From NCBI RefSeq assembly GCF_000002875.2, contig NC_009418.2, positions 418,130 to 482,129 of the forward strand: a DNA stretch of 64,000 nucleotides, written 5' to 3'. The stretch comes from Leishmania infantum JPCM5 (lineage: Eukaryota; Euglenozoa; Kinetoplastea; Trypanosomatida; Trypanosomatidae). The translations under genes were made by a program, and so were the position numbers. The notes below the pieces were generated by a model, which was not told where the DNA came from, did no database searches, and saw nothing but the letters and a program-made list of their open reading frames with translations. Below are positions 23,801-33,316 of the stretch, in pieces (positions within the stretch are counted from its first letter, which is position 1; each line of letters starts with the position of its first letter).

Positions 23801-24856
23801 GTGCCGCGTAGTGTAAAAAAGGGCATCATTGCCGGCAGCATCTATGGCGCCACACAGTTTATTTATTACAGCGCCTACGCACTGTGCTTCTGGTATGGTA
23901 GCAAACTGATTGACAGGGGCGAGGCGCAATTCACGGATGTCATGATCGCGAGCATGTCGATCCTGTTCGGTGCGCAGAACGCCGGTGAAGCTGGTGCGTT
24001 CGCGACGAAGCTGGCGGATGCGGAGCGCTCTGCGAAACGTGTGTTCAGCGTGATCGACCGCGTGCCTGACGTGGACATCGAGCAGTCCGGCGACAAGGAT
24101 CTGGGTAAGGGCTGTGACGTTGACTTCCGAAAAGTGCAGTTTATCTATTCTGCTCGACCGAAGCAGGTTGTGCTTGCGTCCGTGAACCTGCGGTTCGGCG
24201 ACGGAATGGCCAACGGGCTGATGGGGCAGACGGGATGCGGAAAGTCGACGATCATCCAGATGCTTGCCCGCTTCTACGATCGGCGCTCTGGGCTGATCTG
24301 CGTGAACGGGAAGGACCTGTCGTCACTGGACATCGCGGAGTGGCGGCGCAACATCAGTGTTGTGCTCCAGGAGCCGAATCTGTTCAGCGGGACTGTGCGG
24401 GAGAACATCCGCTACGCGCGCGAGGACGCGACGGACGAGGAAGTGGAGGAGGCCGCGCGGCTTGCGCACATCCACTGGGAGATCATGAAGTGGCCAGATG
24501 GCTACAACACGGAAGTGGGGTACAAAGGCAGCGCGCTATCTGGCGGTCAGAAGCAGCGCGTTGCGATCGCTCGCGGGCTGCTGCGGCGACCGAAACTCCT
24601 GCTGCTGGACGAGGCGACGAGCGCGCTCGACAGTGTGACGGAGGCGAAGGTGCAAGAGGGCATCAACGTGTACCAGGCGAAATACGGGGTCACGTCGGTG
24701 AGCATTGCGCACCGGTTGACAACGATCCGCCACTGCGACCAGATCATCCTGCTAGACTCTGGGCACATCATCGAGCAGGGCAGCCACGAGGAGCTGATGG
24801 CACTTGGCGGGGAGTACATGATGCGCTATGACCTGTACACGAGCGCGAGCTCGTGA
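20831..24856 (+). CDS. MDR1: P-glycoprotein, ABCB family multidrug transporter (MDR1-type)
   Basis: A full-length 1341-aa ABC exporter of the TMD-NBD-TMD-NBD type. After a polar N-terminal stretch of about 120 residues comes a membrane domain of six expected helices. NBD1 has Walker A around Lys493 (Gly-Ser-Ser-Gly-Cys-Gly-Lys-Ser-Ser), Leu-Ser-Gly-Gly-Gln at 591-595, Walker B Asp615-Glu616 and switch His649. After a linker and a second membrane domain, NBD2 has Walker A Lys1138, Leu-Ser-Gly-Gly-Gln at 1236-1240, Asp1260-Glu1261 and His1294. All catalytic residues are present in both halves, so both ATP sites look competent. The ATG at 20831 is the first in the frame. The Leishmania MDR1 proteins linked to resistance to hydrophobic drugs have, as I recall, the same length, which supports the symbol. 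Two inverted repeat pairs enclose the gene. Confidence 0.93.
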   Translation: MPEGSETGASAKGGSVFEWEDRQGPFSPNQPIAEGLAERGDCGDHNDYRCGSTSQMREVINMSHTYDVYVDEGKLEPVNRLAGQSESTHGGSSYSRHNPLFSAKEEVKRAAVHESVSPIAIFRYADTADRVLMIVGTIFAVCSGAGTPLFSFIFGRIATDLMSGVGSVELSAAKTSLIMVYVGIGMFVACGGHVLCWTVAASRQEGRIRLNFFRAVLRQDIGWHDEHSPGELTARMTGDTRVIQNGINDKLSQGIMNGAMGIIGYIAGFVFSWELTLVMVGMMPFIIVMAAIIGNIVSKMTESSRKHFAKAGSLATEVMENIRTVQVFGREDYELQRFAEAVLYAQDRGIRKEFAGNLSAAVIMALVYLSYTIAFFFGSYLVEWGRRDMADIISTFLAVLMGSFGLGFVAPSATAFTESRAAAYEIFKAIDRVPPVDIDAGGVPVTGFKQSIEFRNVRFSYPTRPDMILFRDLNLTIKCGQKVAFSGSSGCGKSSMIGLIQRFYDPVGGAVLCDGVDMRELCLHDWRDQIGIVSQEPNLFAGTMMENVRVGKPNATEEEVIEACRQANVHDTIMSLPDQYNTPVGAVGSQLSGGQKQRIAIARALVKRPPVLLLDEATSALDRKSEMEVQRSLDQLMQRGGMTVIVIAHRLATIRNVDCIYYVKYDGAEGSKITESGTFDELMELGGEFAAMARIQGVSTGDARSGARGQDGGKANDFLNAILDEAALAQLDEEAPRTARQKVPIEELAKWEVNGVSVGFRRLMGMNKDKSWAVALGILGSAVGGAARPTSTILMGYMLRVLGEYSVNKNVEQLRSGTNLYAPLFIVFAVANFLGWILHGFYGYAGEHLTTKIRVLLFRQIMRQDMNFFDIPGRDAGTLAGMLSGDCEAVHQLWGPSIGLKVQTVCIVASGIVVSFIYQWKLALVALACMPLLIGCSLAERMMMNGYTKSKEGDTSDTIVTEALSSVRTVTSFNMKADRVEAFEATLRVEVPRSVKKGIIAGSIYGATQFIYYSAYALCFWYGSKLIDRGEAQFTDVMIASMSILFGAQNAGEAGAFATKLADAERSAKRVFSVIDRVPDVDIEQSGDKDLGKGCDVDFRKVQFIYSARPKQVVLASVNLRFGDGMANGLMGQTGCGKSTIIQMLARFYDRRSGLICVNGKDLSSLDIAEWRRNISVVLQEPNLFSGTVRENIRYAREDATDEEVEEAARLAHIHWEIMKWPDGYNTEVGYKGSALSGGQKQRVAIARGLLRRPKLLLLDEATSALDSVTEAKVQEGINVYQAKYGVTSVSIAHRLTTIRHCDQIILLDSGHIIEQGSHEELMALGGEYMMRYDLYTSASS

Positions 24857-27800
24857 GGAAGGCTGGGCGCCGCGCGACTGCACATGCCCGCGGCGGGGCT
24901 TTGCTCGTTACTGACTTTTTTGTGGCTTGTTTCTACCACGGAGGGATCGTGGTTGCTTTGGGGCGACGCTTTCGTGCGCTCGGCTTCGGTGGCGCAGCTC
25001 TTGCATGGCGCCTTTCGCTTACCATACGCATCGCCGATGTCTTGGGAGCCATTAGGGGCCACTTGTGTTCCCGGGATTGGTGACGTCGTGCTTTTCTTTT
25101 CTGCCAGATCTCACCACCGGTCACGCGCTTCACTTGCTGCTGCCGGCTTGCTTCTCTATAAGTTTTTTTTCTTGCTTCGGCGCACTCGTGGGGCTGCTTG
25201 CGGCTCCTACCCATCCTCTTGTACTGGCCGTGCTGGCTTCGGGAGAGTTTTTTCGCATAGTTCTGACGCCCTCGGCTTGTGCTGGTGTTTTGTGCAACGA
25301 ATAAAAAGAAGGTGTGAGAGGCCTGCGCCTGCCTCGGACGGTTTTGCTTGCTCCCTTTTTCTCTTGTCTGCCGGCCCCCTCCCCACCCCCTCCTCTGGCG
25401 TACACGTCTTTGGAAGTTTTCTCTCTCCCCTTCCAGCGGGCCCCTCTGCTTTGATGATGTATCCGTTCGTCTCCTTCTTTCCTTGTCTCCTCTTCCGTTG
25501 CAAGAACCTCCACTGACGAGCGAAGAAAAGAGAAGGGGCATCGCAGAGTAGCGTGGTGGAAGGGAAGAAGCGATAAAAAATTGTACACGCGCCCACAAAG
25601 GCAAGAGACAAGCTCTATGCCAGTGCTTGAGAGACGGATGTTGTATAAAGGAGGCGCTCGCGTGTGCTCAACGCCACTCTTCCTCCCTCCTACACGGTGA
25701 TCAATGGCTTTCCCATCTGTTTCGCCTTTGTTTCTCTTTTTTTTCGATGGGCTCTTTCGCTATCTATGCCACCTGATGCCTCCGCAAGGCACTAGGTGAA
25801 GGAGAAACAGCTCCTTTATTTCCTGCTTTCCTCTGGTCCCTCATCTTGCTGGGGGACGTTGCATACGCAACGAGGCGAGGGGATGGACCCGAGGCTGCAG
25901 AGGATGTAGGAGTCTACCGCCCTCCTACCACAGTTCACCCCCCCCCCCCTCCCTCCGCTGCTGCTTTCTCTGCTCTTGATACCGGGGAAGTGTCCGCACT
26001 GCTGCTCGGCTGTGCTGCGCGTGCGTGTGTCGGCCTCTGTGTGTGCATGTGTGTGCGGTTGTGTCTGGTATCATTTGCAGGAGAAGGCGTTCCCTTTTTT
26101 ACCCCCCTTTCTGGCGTGTCCCTAAGCGGCTTCCGTTTTTCTCTCTTCCGGCTCCGACTCTCTTCGTCCCCGCATCTCTCCTGTCTTTCCTTTTTATTTT
26201 CGTTGTGCATATCCGATGACTCTAGTGTCAGAGGCGAGTAAACGAAGTGGGGGATGGGGAGGGTGTGGATGTCGAGGTGAGAGGTCGAGAAGGAAAAGAT
26301 ATACGAGAATCAGTGAAAGGGATTTATGTGTGCGTCCATATCCTAATAAGGAGGCCACGCTACAGAGAGCGCAGGCAGCTCTGCCGTTGGCGCGCATCTC
26401 GACAGATACCGTGCCTCCAGTATGGTGAAGCTGCTCCTTCCCTCCCCTCCTCCTCCGTCCCTCACCCCCCTTCTCTCCACACACAGACACACACTTTTGA
26501 CTCGATTCGTTTTCCTTTCCCCGTCTCTTCTGGCTCACGTATAATCTGCATAGCACTGTGTTCTCTCTCTTCAACGAGTGTGCACCCAAACTCTTTCTAT
26601 CCTTTGCGTGACTGTTCGGCCTTTGTTTGATGTTTTCCCTTTTTCCCCTTTTCCTGGTTTTCCTCTTCGTCTCGGATGGCTTCTGCGTGTTCCGATGTCT
26701 CACGCTTTCCCTCGCTTCTCCCCCTTTCCCACTGCATCTCCCTACGGTTGCTTGGACTTCATTTGGATTGCGTCGTCTTCTGCTCACTCCCCCGTGCTCT
26801 CTTTTTCCCTTTCATGTGTTTTGCTGGGACGCGCCAGTTGCGTCATGCAGAACAGATAGGAAGATGACAAGCCAGGGGGGAGGCAGAGCTCGAGAAGAGG
26901 CGCAGAAATGCAACTGCGCATGTGCGCATTTGTGCCTGCCGGACAGGATACAGGAGGAGCGAGGGGGGATCGTGGTAGACCAGGTCTGGACGTCTTCGCT
27001 TCGGAAACGGACTTGCTCGATGCTGAAGCAGTGCCATTGAGAGAGAACAAAAATTTGAGCCCCCTCAAGAAAGGAACGAATCAAGGGCCAAGGATGACTG
27101 GCGGGGAGAGGGTGGAGCTGTCTGTGAAGGTAGAGCCAGGGGGCTGTGGATGGGAGGATGTCACACGAAAGAAAAAAGAGGGAGCGCGTGGGCGGGGCGG
27201 GGGGAGGGAGGAGGGAATACTAGGTTCGCTTGCGTGCACTGAACTGTCAGATGAGCTTGCTGCCTTTTTCATCTTAAGTTGTTCGTTTGTGCGCCTCACG
27301 GCTTCATCGCTTTACTTTATTGCTCCGCACTGCTGCCGGCCCTCCCTATGTCCACTTCTCACTCAGTCGCCTGTCGCACCGGATGGACGACCATCTAAGC
27401 CTTGGCTCCGTCAGCCGCCACGAACGTGTTTCTATTCTCTTTATAGCCTATTTTCTTAGTTTCTCGTTCGCGTCTCTTCCTCGGGCCTTCTTTGCCTCTT
27501 GTGCGCCTGTGGAGGTACCTGTCTGTGCACATGCGCATATATCCATATATGCCCATGCCTAAATATATATATATATGCGTGTGAGCGGCGTGCCGGAAGG
27601 TGAGCCGTATGAGCTCGCAATCGGGGCGGTAGCGCTTGCCTTTACGACTTTTAAGCGCGTCCCCGACGAGCAGCAGAAGGGCAAGAGACGACACGTCTAA
27701 CGAACAAAAAGAGCGAAAAAGAACAACTTGTCGCGTACTCTTTTACAGCTTTTGCTTCTAATCGTCAACGCACGCGTTTCCGGTGAAGCCTACCGTGTGC

Positions 27801-28491
27801 GCGGTGTTCGCTCGTGGCGGTGGAGTGGAGTATCTGATTTGTGGCAAGGCGCTGGAGAGTGCGGCGCCATCGCTCCCAATATCACGGTCACTGACCACCT
27901 GCCGCTGGCACCGCGCGCCTTTTTCCCTTTCGTTTCTCTCTCGATGCCCGCACTCTCTCAGGAACTTCTTTATTTGACCAATATCACCTTCGCTTTCGCT
28001 CTTTCTCTCTCCTCTCGCTGAGGTTCGTGACAAACTGCTGAAAGCTCGAGCTCGAACAGCGGCGCTCATGTGTGAGTGCGACGGGGATCGAAAGACATAG
28101 CTTTACTCACAACGATCGCGTGCAGCTCTTGCTTGCTGCGCACCGTTTCAGCTGCATCTTCTGCTGTATTCTTCCTCCTCTTCGAAGGTAAGTAACGGAG
28201 CAGTTAGGTCGAACACACACACACACACACAAGACACATCCACAATCAAATGCTCAACAAGCGCATTCGGCGCGCATCTCAACATTCCAGTGCAGAGGCT
28301 GCCACTATCGCAACTCCCATAAGCCTCTGCAACGGTGGCCCATCGACCCCATCATTCTATCTGCATACATCTCTCTCTATGTATTGCGCAGTTTGGCGCT
28401 TTCGTTCTGGCTGCTCTTGAAAGGGGGAAAAAAGTAGGAAAAGAGACGCTGGAATCTCGACCAATCACTTTTTGAAATAGGTCATATTGTG
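24857..28491. other. Intergenic, P-glycoprotein 3' UTR and myosin 5' region
   Basis: No confident gene. Pyrimidine-rich tracts occur at 25340-25520, 26080-26200, 26430-26830 and 27290-27500, a TA repeat near 27563-27576 and a CA repeat near 28213-28231. A 41-codon open frame at 27575-27700 is noted separately. Confidence 0.55.
27575..27700 (+). CDS. Possible 41-aa small protein (uncertain)
   Basis: ATG to TAA, 41 codons, mostly with G or C in third position (27 of 41 by my count). This contrasts with the T/C-rich surroundings. The peptide has a polar start, one hydrophobic stretch (about residues 13-25, Glu-Leu-Ala-Ile-Gly-Ala-Val-Ala-Leu-Ala-Phe) and a basic C-terminus, a layout seen in small single-pass membrane or mitochondrial complex subunits. 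A pyrimidine tract lies 80-120 bases upstream. I do not recognise it; chance is a real alternative at this length. Confidence 0.25.
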   Translation: MRVSGVPEGEPYELAIGAVALAFTTFKRVPDEQQKGKRRHV

Positions 28492-31400
28492 ATGGCGTCT
28501 GACTACAAGCAGCGCGAGACGGTTGGCGTCGAGGATCTTGTTCTCCTCCCGCAGATCAGCGAGAAGGCCATCACTGATGACCTTGCCGTGCGCCATCGCG
28601 AGGATTTGATCTACACAAGCATCGGCTCTGTGCTGCTCGTGGTGAACCCTTTCAAGGATATCCAGGGCCTGTACAATGATGCGCACATGCAGTTCTACAG
28701 GCACAGTGGCCGGCTGAGCGGCGTGCGATACGCGCTGCTTGAGGGACAGGAGCCCGGCGACGCCGCTCTTGGCGGGCCACACATCTTCGCCTTGGCGGAG
28801 GAGACGTACCGCAGCATGGTGTCAGAAGAAGAGAACCAGTGCGTCATCATCTCCGGTGAATCGGGCGCCGGCAAGACGGAGGCATCGAAGCACATCATGC
28901 AGTACATCTCTGCCGTCTCTGGCAACACGAAAGACATGCAGCGGGTCAAGCGCATCATCCTCGAGTCCAACCCTCTACTGGAGGCCTTCGGCAATGCCAA
29001 GACGCTGCGCAACGACAACAGCTCGCGCTTTGGCAAGTTCCTCGAGATTTACTTCGACATCCGCGGCGGCCCGGTTGGCGGTCACCTCTCGCACTTTTTG
29101 CTCGAAAAGTCACGTGTGTCGAGTCAGCAGGCGGGGGAGTGCAACTTCCACATCTTCTACCAGGTGTGCGCTGGCGCAGCTGCTGAGTTGCACGGTGACG
29201 GCAGCGGGCTCCAGCCCTCGAGAGTGGGCAACGGCGGCAACCGGAAGGGCGCTGCTGCTGCGTGGGACGACGACGACAACGATGGCGGTGGTCATGCCCC
29301 TATTGCGTGGCGTGAGGTGTTTGAGGAGATGCGCATGCATAGGGGCGGCAGTAGCAGCAACATTGGCCAGTCGCAGTCCTTCGCCTCCTCCTCTCCGTTT
29401 TCAGCGTATTATCCGTGGAAGTTTCTGCGCCCGTCATTAGGATCTGGGCAGCACGCGGAGGAGTTCACGCCTCGCGTCGGCATCGATGACTTGCGCGGCT
29501 GGCGCGAGACGCTCATCGCGATGGATGCGATGGGGATGGCGGCGCAGGATCAGGTGTCCGTCATCAAGGTTCTGTGCCTGGTGCTGCACCTCGGCGAGCT
29601 TGATTTCGTGGCACCGGAGGAGGGCGGGGCGCTGGCGGCGGGGCAGAACCCATGCACCGTTGCTAATCCTGAGGAGCTCGCGTTTGTCGCGCAGCAGCTT
29701 GGTGTGGATGCTTCAGCGCTGCTGAAGGCTCTGACGTGGCGAAAGCTGCAGATGGGCGCGACAGAGGTGGTCTTCTCCCCTCTCGATGCGCAGCAGTGCC
29801 GCAGCACTCGCGACGCCGTCGCGAAGGTTCTTTACGAGGGTGTCTTTGAGTTCATCGTCAGCTCCGTGAACACCGCCTTCGGCGACGCTCCTCACGCTCT
29901 CATGCTCGGCGTGCTCGACATTTACGGCTTCGAAATTTTTGCCAAGAACGGGTTTGAGCAGTTTTGCATCAACTACGTGAACGAGAAGCTGCAGCAGATC
30001 TTCATTGAGCTGACGCTGCGAGTGGAGCAGGAGGATTACGTGCGGGAGCACATACCATGGGAGGACATCAAGTACTTTGACAACCAAGTCGTCTGCGACC
30101 TTATCGAGAGCGACCGTCCGCCAGGCCTGTTTGCGCTCATGGACGACGTTTGCATCACCATGGCAAAGGAGGAGGAGTCTGTGGCGGACCGCAAGCTGCT
30201 GGACAAGTTGGGCATGGCATACAGCAGCCACCCGAACTTTTTGCGCAGCGAACGCGGCTTCATTGTCAAGCACTACGCTGGCGACGTCGAGTACAGCACG
30301 GACGGCTTCGTTGGACGCAACAAGGATCGACTTGGCGCAGACGTGGTCGAGGTGTTGTCAAAAAGTCAGGCACATTTCTTGCTGGAAATTCTGACCGAGG
30401 TGCTGGCGGACGGCTTGACGTCGGCGGTGCCATCGTCTACCAGGACCGGCGGATCTCGTCGCGCCTGCGCCACAGCCGGCTTCAAGATCCGCCAGCAGGC
30501 CGCCGATCTCGTGCGCACGCTGAAGCAGTGCACGCCCCACTACGTGCGCACCATCAAATCGAACGACGTGAAGCGGGCCAACTTCTTCGACGAGGCGCGG
30601 GTGCTGCACCAGGTAAAGTATCTCGGCCTCCTGGAGAACGTGCGGGTGCGGCGAGCGGGCTACAGCTACCGGCAGTACTTTGACAAGTTCCTCAAGCGCT
30701 TCAAATACACGTGTCCGAGCACCTATCCACGGCCCTTTCGAGGCACCGACAAGGCGGCGTGCGAGGCCATCCTCGCCTACCTGCAGGACGAGCAAGGGGT
30801 GCTGCCACCCGACTCCTTTGCGATTGGCACCAGCAAGGTTTTTATTCGACAGCCGGAGCATGTTCTGGCACTTGAGCAGAGCCGCGAAGCCGCCTTCCAT
30901 GCCCTATCCGTCACCATTCAACGCGCGTGGCGGCGCTACACGCAGTGCAAGCAGCTCCTCTGCCTCAAGGCGAAGCTGGACCGCACGTACACGCGGCACC
31001 GCAAGACGCGCCGTGCCGACAGTGTCTTTCGAGCCTACGAGGGCATCTACGTAGAGACTGACACTGTAGTGGCCGTGCCGAGCCCGGCCGCAGGCGGCGG
31101 CACCAGCGCAGTGCCACGTGCGCTCTCCAACCGACTCACCGTCGCCCTCGACGCCATCCTGCAATTTGACCCCATTGCCGTTGCGTGGCGCTCCTTCTGG
31201 ACTCCGGGCGAGGCAGGCCAACCCCGCAAGAAGTTCTTCTTCAACGCTCTCACACGCGAGATGGTTTGGGAGCGGCCCCGTGAGCTGGACCCTCCGCGCG
31301 TTGTCTTCTCCTGCGCCGTCGACCGCGTTGTCAACTGGGCCACCGCGAAAACCGCCAAAGAGTTCATTTTCCTCACGACGCACGACGTGCTGTACGTGGT

Positions 31401-32610
31401 GCGCGAGACGCCGACGTCCACAGAAGCGTTGCCGCCGTCCTCGCAGCCGCCTAGTAGTAGCGCAAAGCATTCCAAGCATGCGGCCGCAGCAGTGAAGGAG
31501 AAGCAGTCGGTCGCCATGACACTGACGCCATGCTTCACTCTGCAGAAGCGCATAGACCTGCGTCTTCTCACACAGGTGGCGGTCACCACGATGGCCGACA
31601 CGGTGTTGGTGGTGCGCGTGCTGCCGGTGCAGGCGCCATACCGCCCAGTGACCGATACAGTCAAGACGAAAGCAGGACCTTCAAAATGCGAGACGTGCAG
31701 CCGAGCTGCCACACCGGCGCTGCGCCGCGCCAACTGCCCGAGTTGCGGCCGGCTGTGCTGCGTCCGGCACTGTCTGACGTATGCGCGGCCGCTGCCCACT
31801 ATCACTGGGCAAGCAGCCCCGGTGCGAGTCTGTCCCGCCTGCGTGGTAGGGGAGCCTCTGGAACCGGTCGAGGACATGGTGCTACTGACAAGTTACAGGA
31901 CGGAGCTTGCCGGCACGCTCTGTGCGCGTTACCAGGAGCGCATGGGCAACCCGCTGCCGCTCTTTGTGTCGGACAGCATTCCGTTCTCCAAGTGGACGCC
32001 TGCGCCGTCGCCACCGAAGATGAAGCGCACGCACCGCCTCGCCAAGCCCTCAGCAGGCCGAGGCGGCGAAGCCGGTGAGGGTCAGCCGTTGGTGATTGGT
32101 GGATCGTACGAGGTGACGCTGACGTGCACAGTCACCGATGACCCGCTGGCGAACGATACTGTGCTCATTGGTGCCGCCCCTCCAGCCCCGATGACGGCTG
32201 CCGCCTCCGCAGATGGCCATTCAGGCGCAAAGGGTAAGAGGAAAGGCAAGGAGGCCTTCGACGACGAGGTAGCATACACCGTTCCACCTGGCACGCCGCC
32301 CGTGCTGAGGGTGGTTGCGCCGCGTGGCATCACAGGAGAGCAGATCCGACGCATGGAGGCTATTCGCGAGGAGCGGCGAAAAGCGGCTGCGGCGCGAAGG
32401 CGTCGGGAGGAGGAAGAGGAGCGGGAGCGCGAAGCACAGCGGGAGCGCGAGCGTGAGGCTGAGCACCGGCGAGTCGTGCAGGAGCGGAAGAAGGCGAAGG
32501 CAGCCGAGGCGGCTCGCATGGAGGCAGAACGTGCCAATCGTGAAAGGGCCGCCGCGGAGCGTCGCGAGGAGGCCGCTCGCGTGGTGGCGGAGCGCGCTCG
32601 GCGCCGGTAG
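28492..32610 (+). CDS. Myosin I heavy chain with WW and FYVE-type tail modules
   Basis: A complete 1372-aa unconventional myosin. The motor (about 15-790) shows the P-loop Gly-Glu-Ser-Gly-Ala-Gly-Lys-Thr at 122-129, switch I Asn174-Phe183 and switch II Asp-Ile-Tyr-Gly-Phe-Glu-Ile-Phe at 476-483. About 80 residues (230-308), Asp/Gly/Ser-rich, lie where most motors have about 30. One IQ motif lies at 807-825 for a light chain. The tail has a WW-like module (Trp899 to Trp926 and Pro929), then TH1-like sequence. It is split by a zinc finger with FYVE spacing (Cys1066, 1069, 1082, 1085, 1090, 1093, 1114, 1117) that lacks the usual Arg-Arg-His-His-Cys-Arg. A highly charged Arg/Glu helix (about 1283-1372) ends the protein. 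A role in membrane-linked actin transport or endocytosis is inferred from the TH1 and FYVE modules. Confidence 0.9.
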   Translation: MASDYKQRETVGVEDLVLLPQISEKAITDDLAVRHREDLIYTSIGSVLLVVNPFKDIQGLYNDAHMQFYRHSGRLSGVRYALLEGQEPGDAALGGPHIFALAEETYRSMVSEEENQCVIISGESGAGKTEASKHIMQYISAVSGNTKDMQRVKRIILESNPLLEAFGNAKTLRNDNSSRFGKFLEIYFDIRGGPVGGHLSHFLLEKSRVSSQQAGECNFHIFYQVCAGAAAELHGDGSGLQPSRVGNGGNRKGAAAAWDDDDNDGGGHAPIAWREVFEEMRMHRGGSSSNIGQSQSFASSSPFSAYYPWKFLRPSLGSGQHAEEFTPRVGIDDLRGWRETLIAMDAMGMAAQDQVSVIKVLCLVLHLGELDFVAPEEGGALAAGQNPCTVANPEELAFVAQQLGVDASALLKALTWRKLQMGATEVVFSPLDAQQCRSTRDAVAKVLYEGVFEFIVSSVNTAFGDAPHALMLGVLDIYGFEIFAKNGFEQFCINYVNEKLQQIFIELTLRVEQEDYVREHIPWEDIKYFDNQVVCDLIESDRPPGLFALMDDVCITMAKEEESVADRKLLDKLGMAYSSHPNFLRSERGFIVKHYAGDVEYSTDGFVGRNKDRLGADVVEVLSKSQAHFLLEILTEVLADGLTSAVPSSTRTGGSRRACATAGFKIRQQAADLVRTLKQCTPHYVRTIKSNDVKRANFFDEARVLHQVKYLGLLENVRVRRAGYSYRQYFDKFLKRFKYTCPSTYPRPFRGTDKAACEAILAYLQDEQGVLPPDSFAIGTSKVFIRQPEHVLALEQSREAAFHALSVTIQRAWRRYTQCKQLLCLKAKLDRTYTRHRKTRRADSVFRAYEGIYVETDTVVAVPSPAAGGGTSAVPRALSNRLTVALDAILQFDPIAVAWRSFWTPGEAGQPRKKFFFNALTREMVWERPRELDPPRVVFSCAVDRVVNWATAKTAKEFIFLTTHDVLYVVRETPTSTEALPPSSQPPSSSAKHSKHAAAAVKEKQSVAMTLTPCFTLQKRIDLRLLTQVAVTTMADTVLVVRVLPVQAPYRPVTDTVKTKAGPSKCETCSRAATPALRRANCPSCGRLCCVRHCLTYARPLPTITGQAAPVRVCPACVVGEPLEPVEDMVLLTSYRTELAGTLCARYQERMGNPLPLFVSDSIPFSKWTPAPSPPKMKRTHRLAKPSAGRGGEAGEGQPLVIGGSYEVTLTCTVTDDPLANDTVLIGAAPPAPMTAAASADGHSGAKGKRKGKEAFDDEVAYTVPPGTPPVLRVVAPRGITGEQIRRMEAIREERRKAAAARRRREEEEEREREAQREREREAEHRRVVQERKKAKAAEAARMEAERANRERAAAERREEAARVVAERARRR

Positions 32611-33316
32611 AGGAACACGCAGCTCTGCTGCAAGTTGATCTTGTGTGCTGTCTGACCTGTGCGTGTGCGCGTGCGTCTGGTGTCCTTCGTCCTTTCTGCC
32701 TCAACCCTTCTCTTCTTTATTATCCTGTCGCGTGCAGTATGGCCTTAGACACACACACATACACACACATGAGACGAAAAACGAACACTCACTGCTCACG
32801 CTGTCCCTCCCCCCTCTGTACTTGTCGATGCCATTCACACACAGGCGCCCACGTATCTATGATGATGGGACGCTGCGCAGGCATGCCGTTCACTTAGATG
32901 ACATCAATCGCGCCCATGAAAGCCGCATATGGAAACAGCACACTGGGGCTGGTGAGAGGCGGCAGCCAGGGAGCTGAAGGAGCCAAAGAAAAAAAGGGCA
33001 GCTTCTTTTCCCCAGTTTTCTCTTCCCGCTCCATCTCCTCTCCAGTCGGTCGCGCGCGAGGTGATGCCGCGGTTCGTGGTCATCCTCTTCGATGCCTGCC
33101 CTCTTCGCCCTCCTCCGCTTAGCATGCGCACCGTCACACCTTCTGTAGCCTCTCTTGTTCACTTCTCCCACACCTCTCTTCCGTTGCACTGAAACGACCT
33201 CTCGCTTTCTTTCTCGACGGCTGCGGCGGACGTACGCAGTGGTGCAGCAACCGCAAAGGTGAGGAATATTCGAACCATCTCACACCTGGCAAGCGTGACC
33301 CCTCACCCTCCCCTTC
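32611..33316. other. Intergenic
   Basis: No gene is seen. Short CA-rich stretch near 32750-32770 and a pyrimidine-rich run at 33000-33050 and 33085-33185, the latter likely serving the next gene's trans-splicing. Confidence 0.6.
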
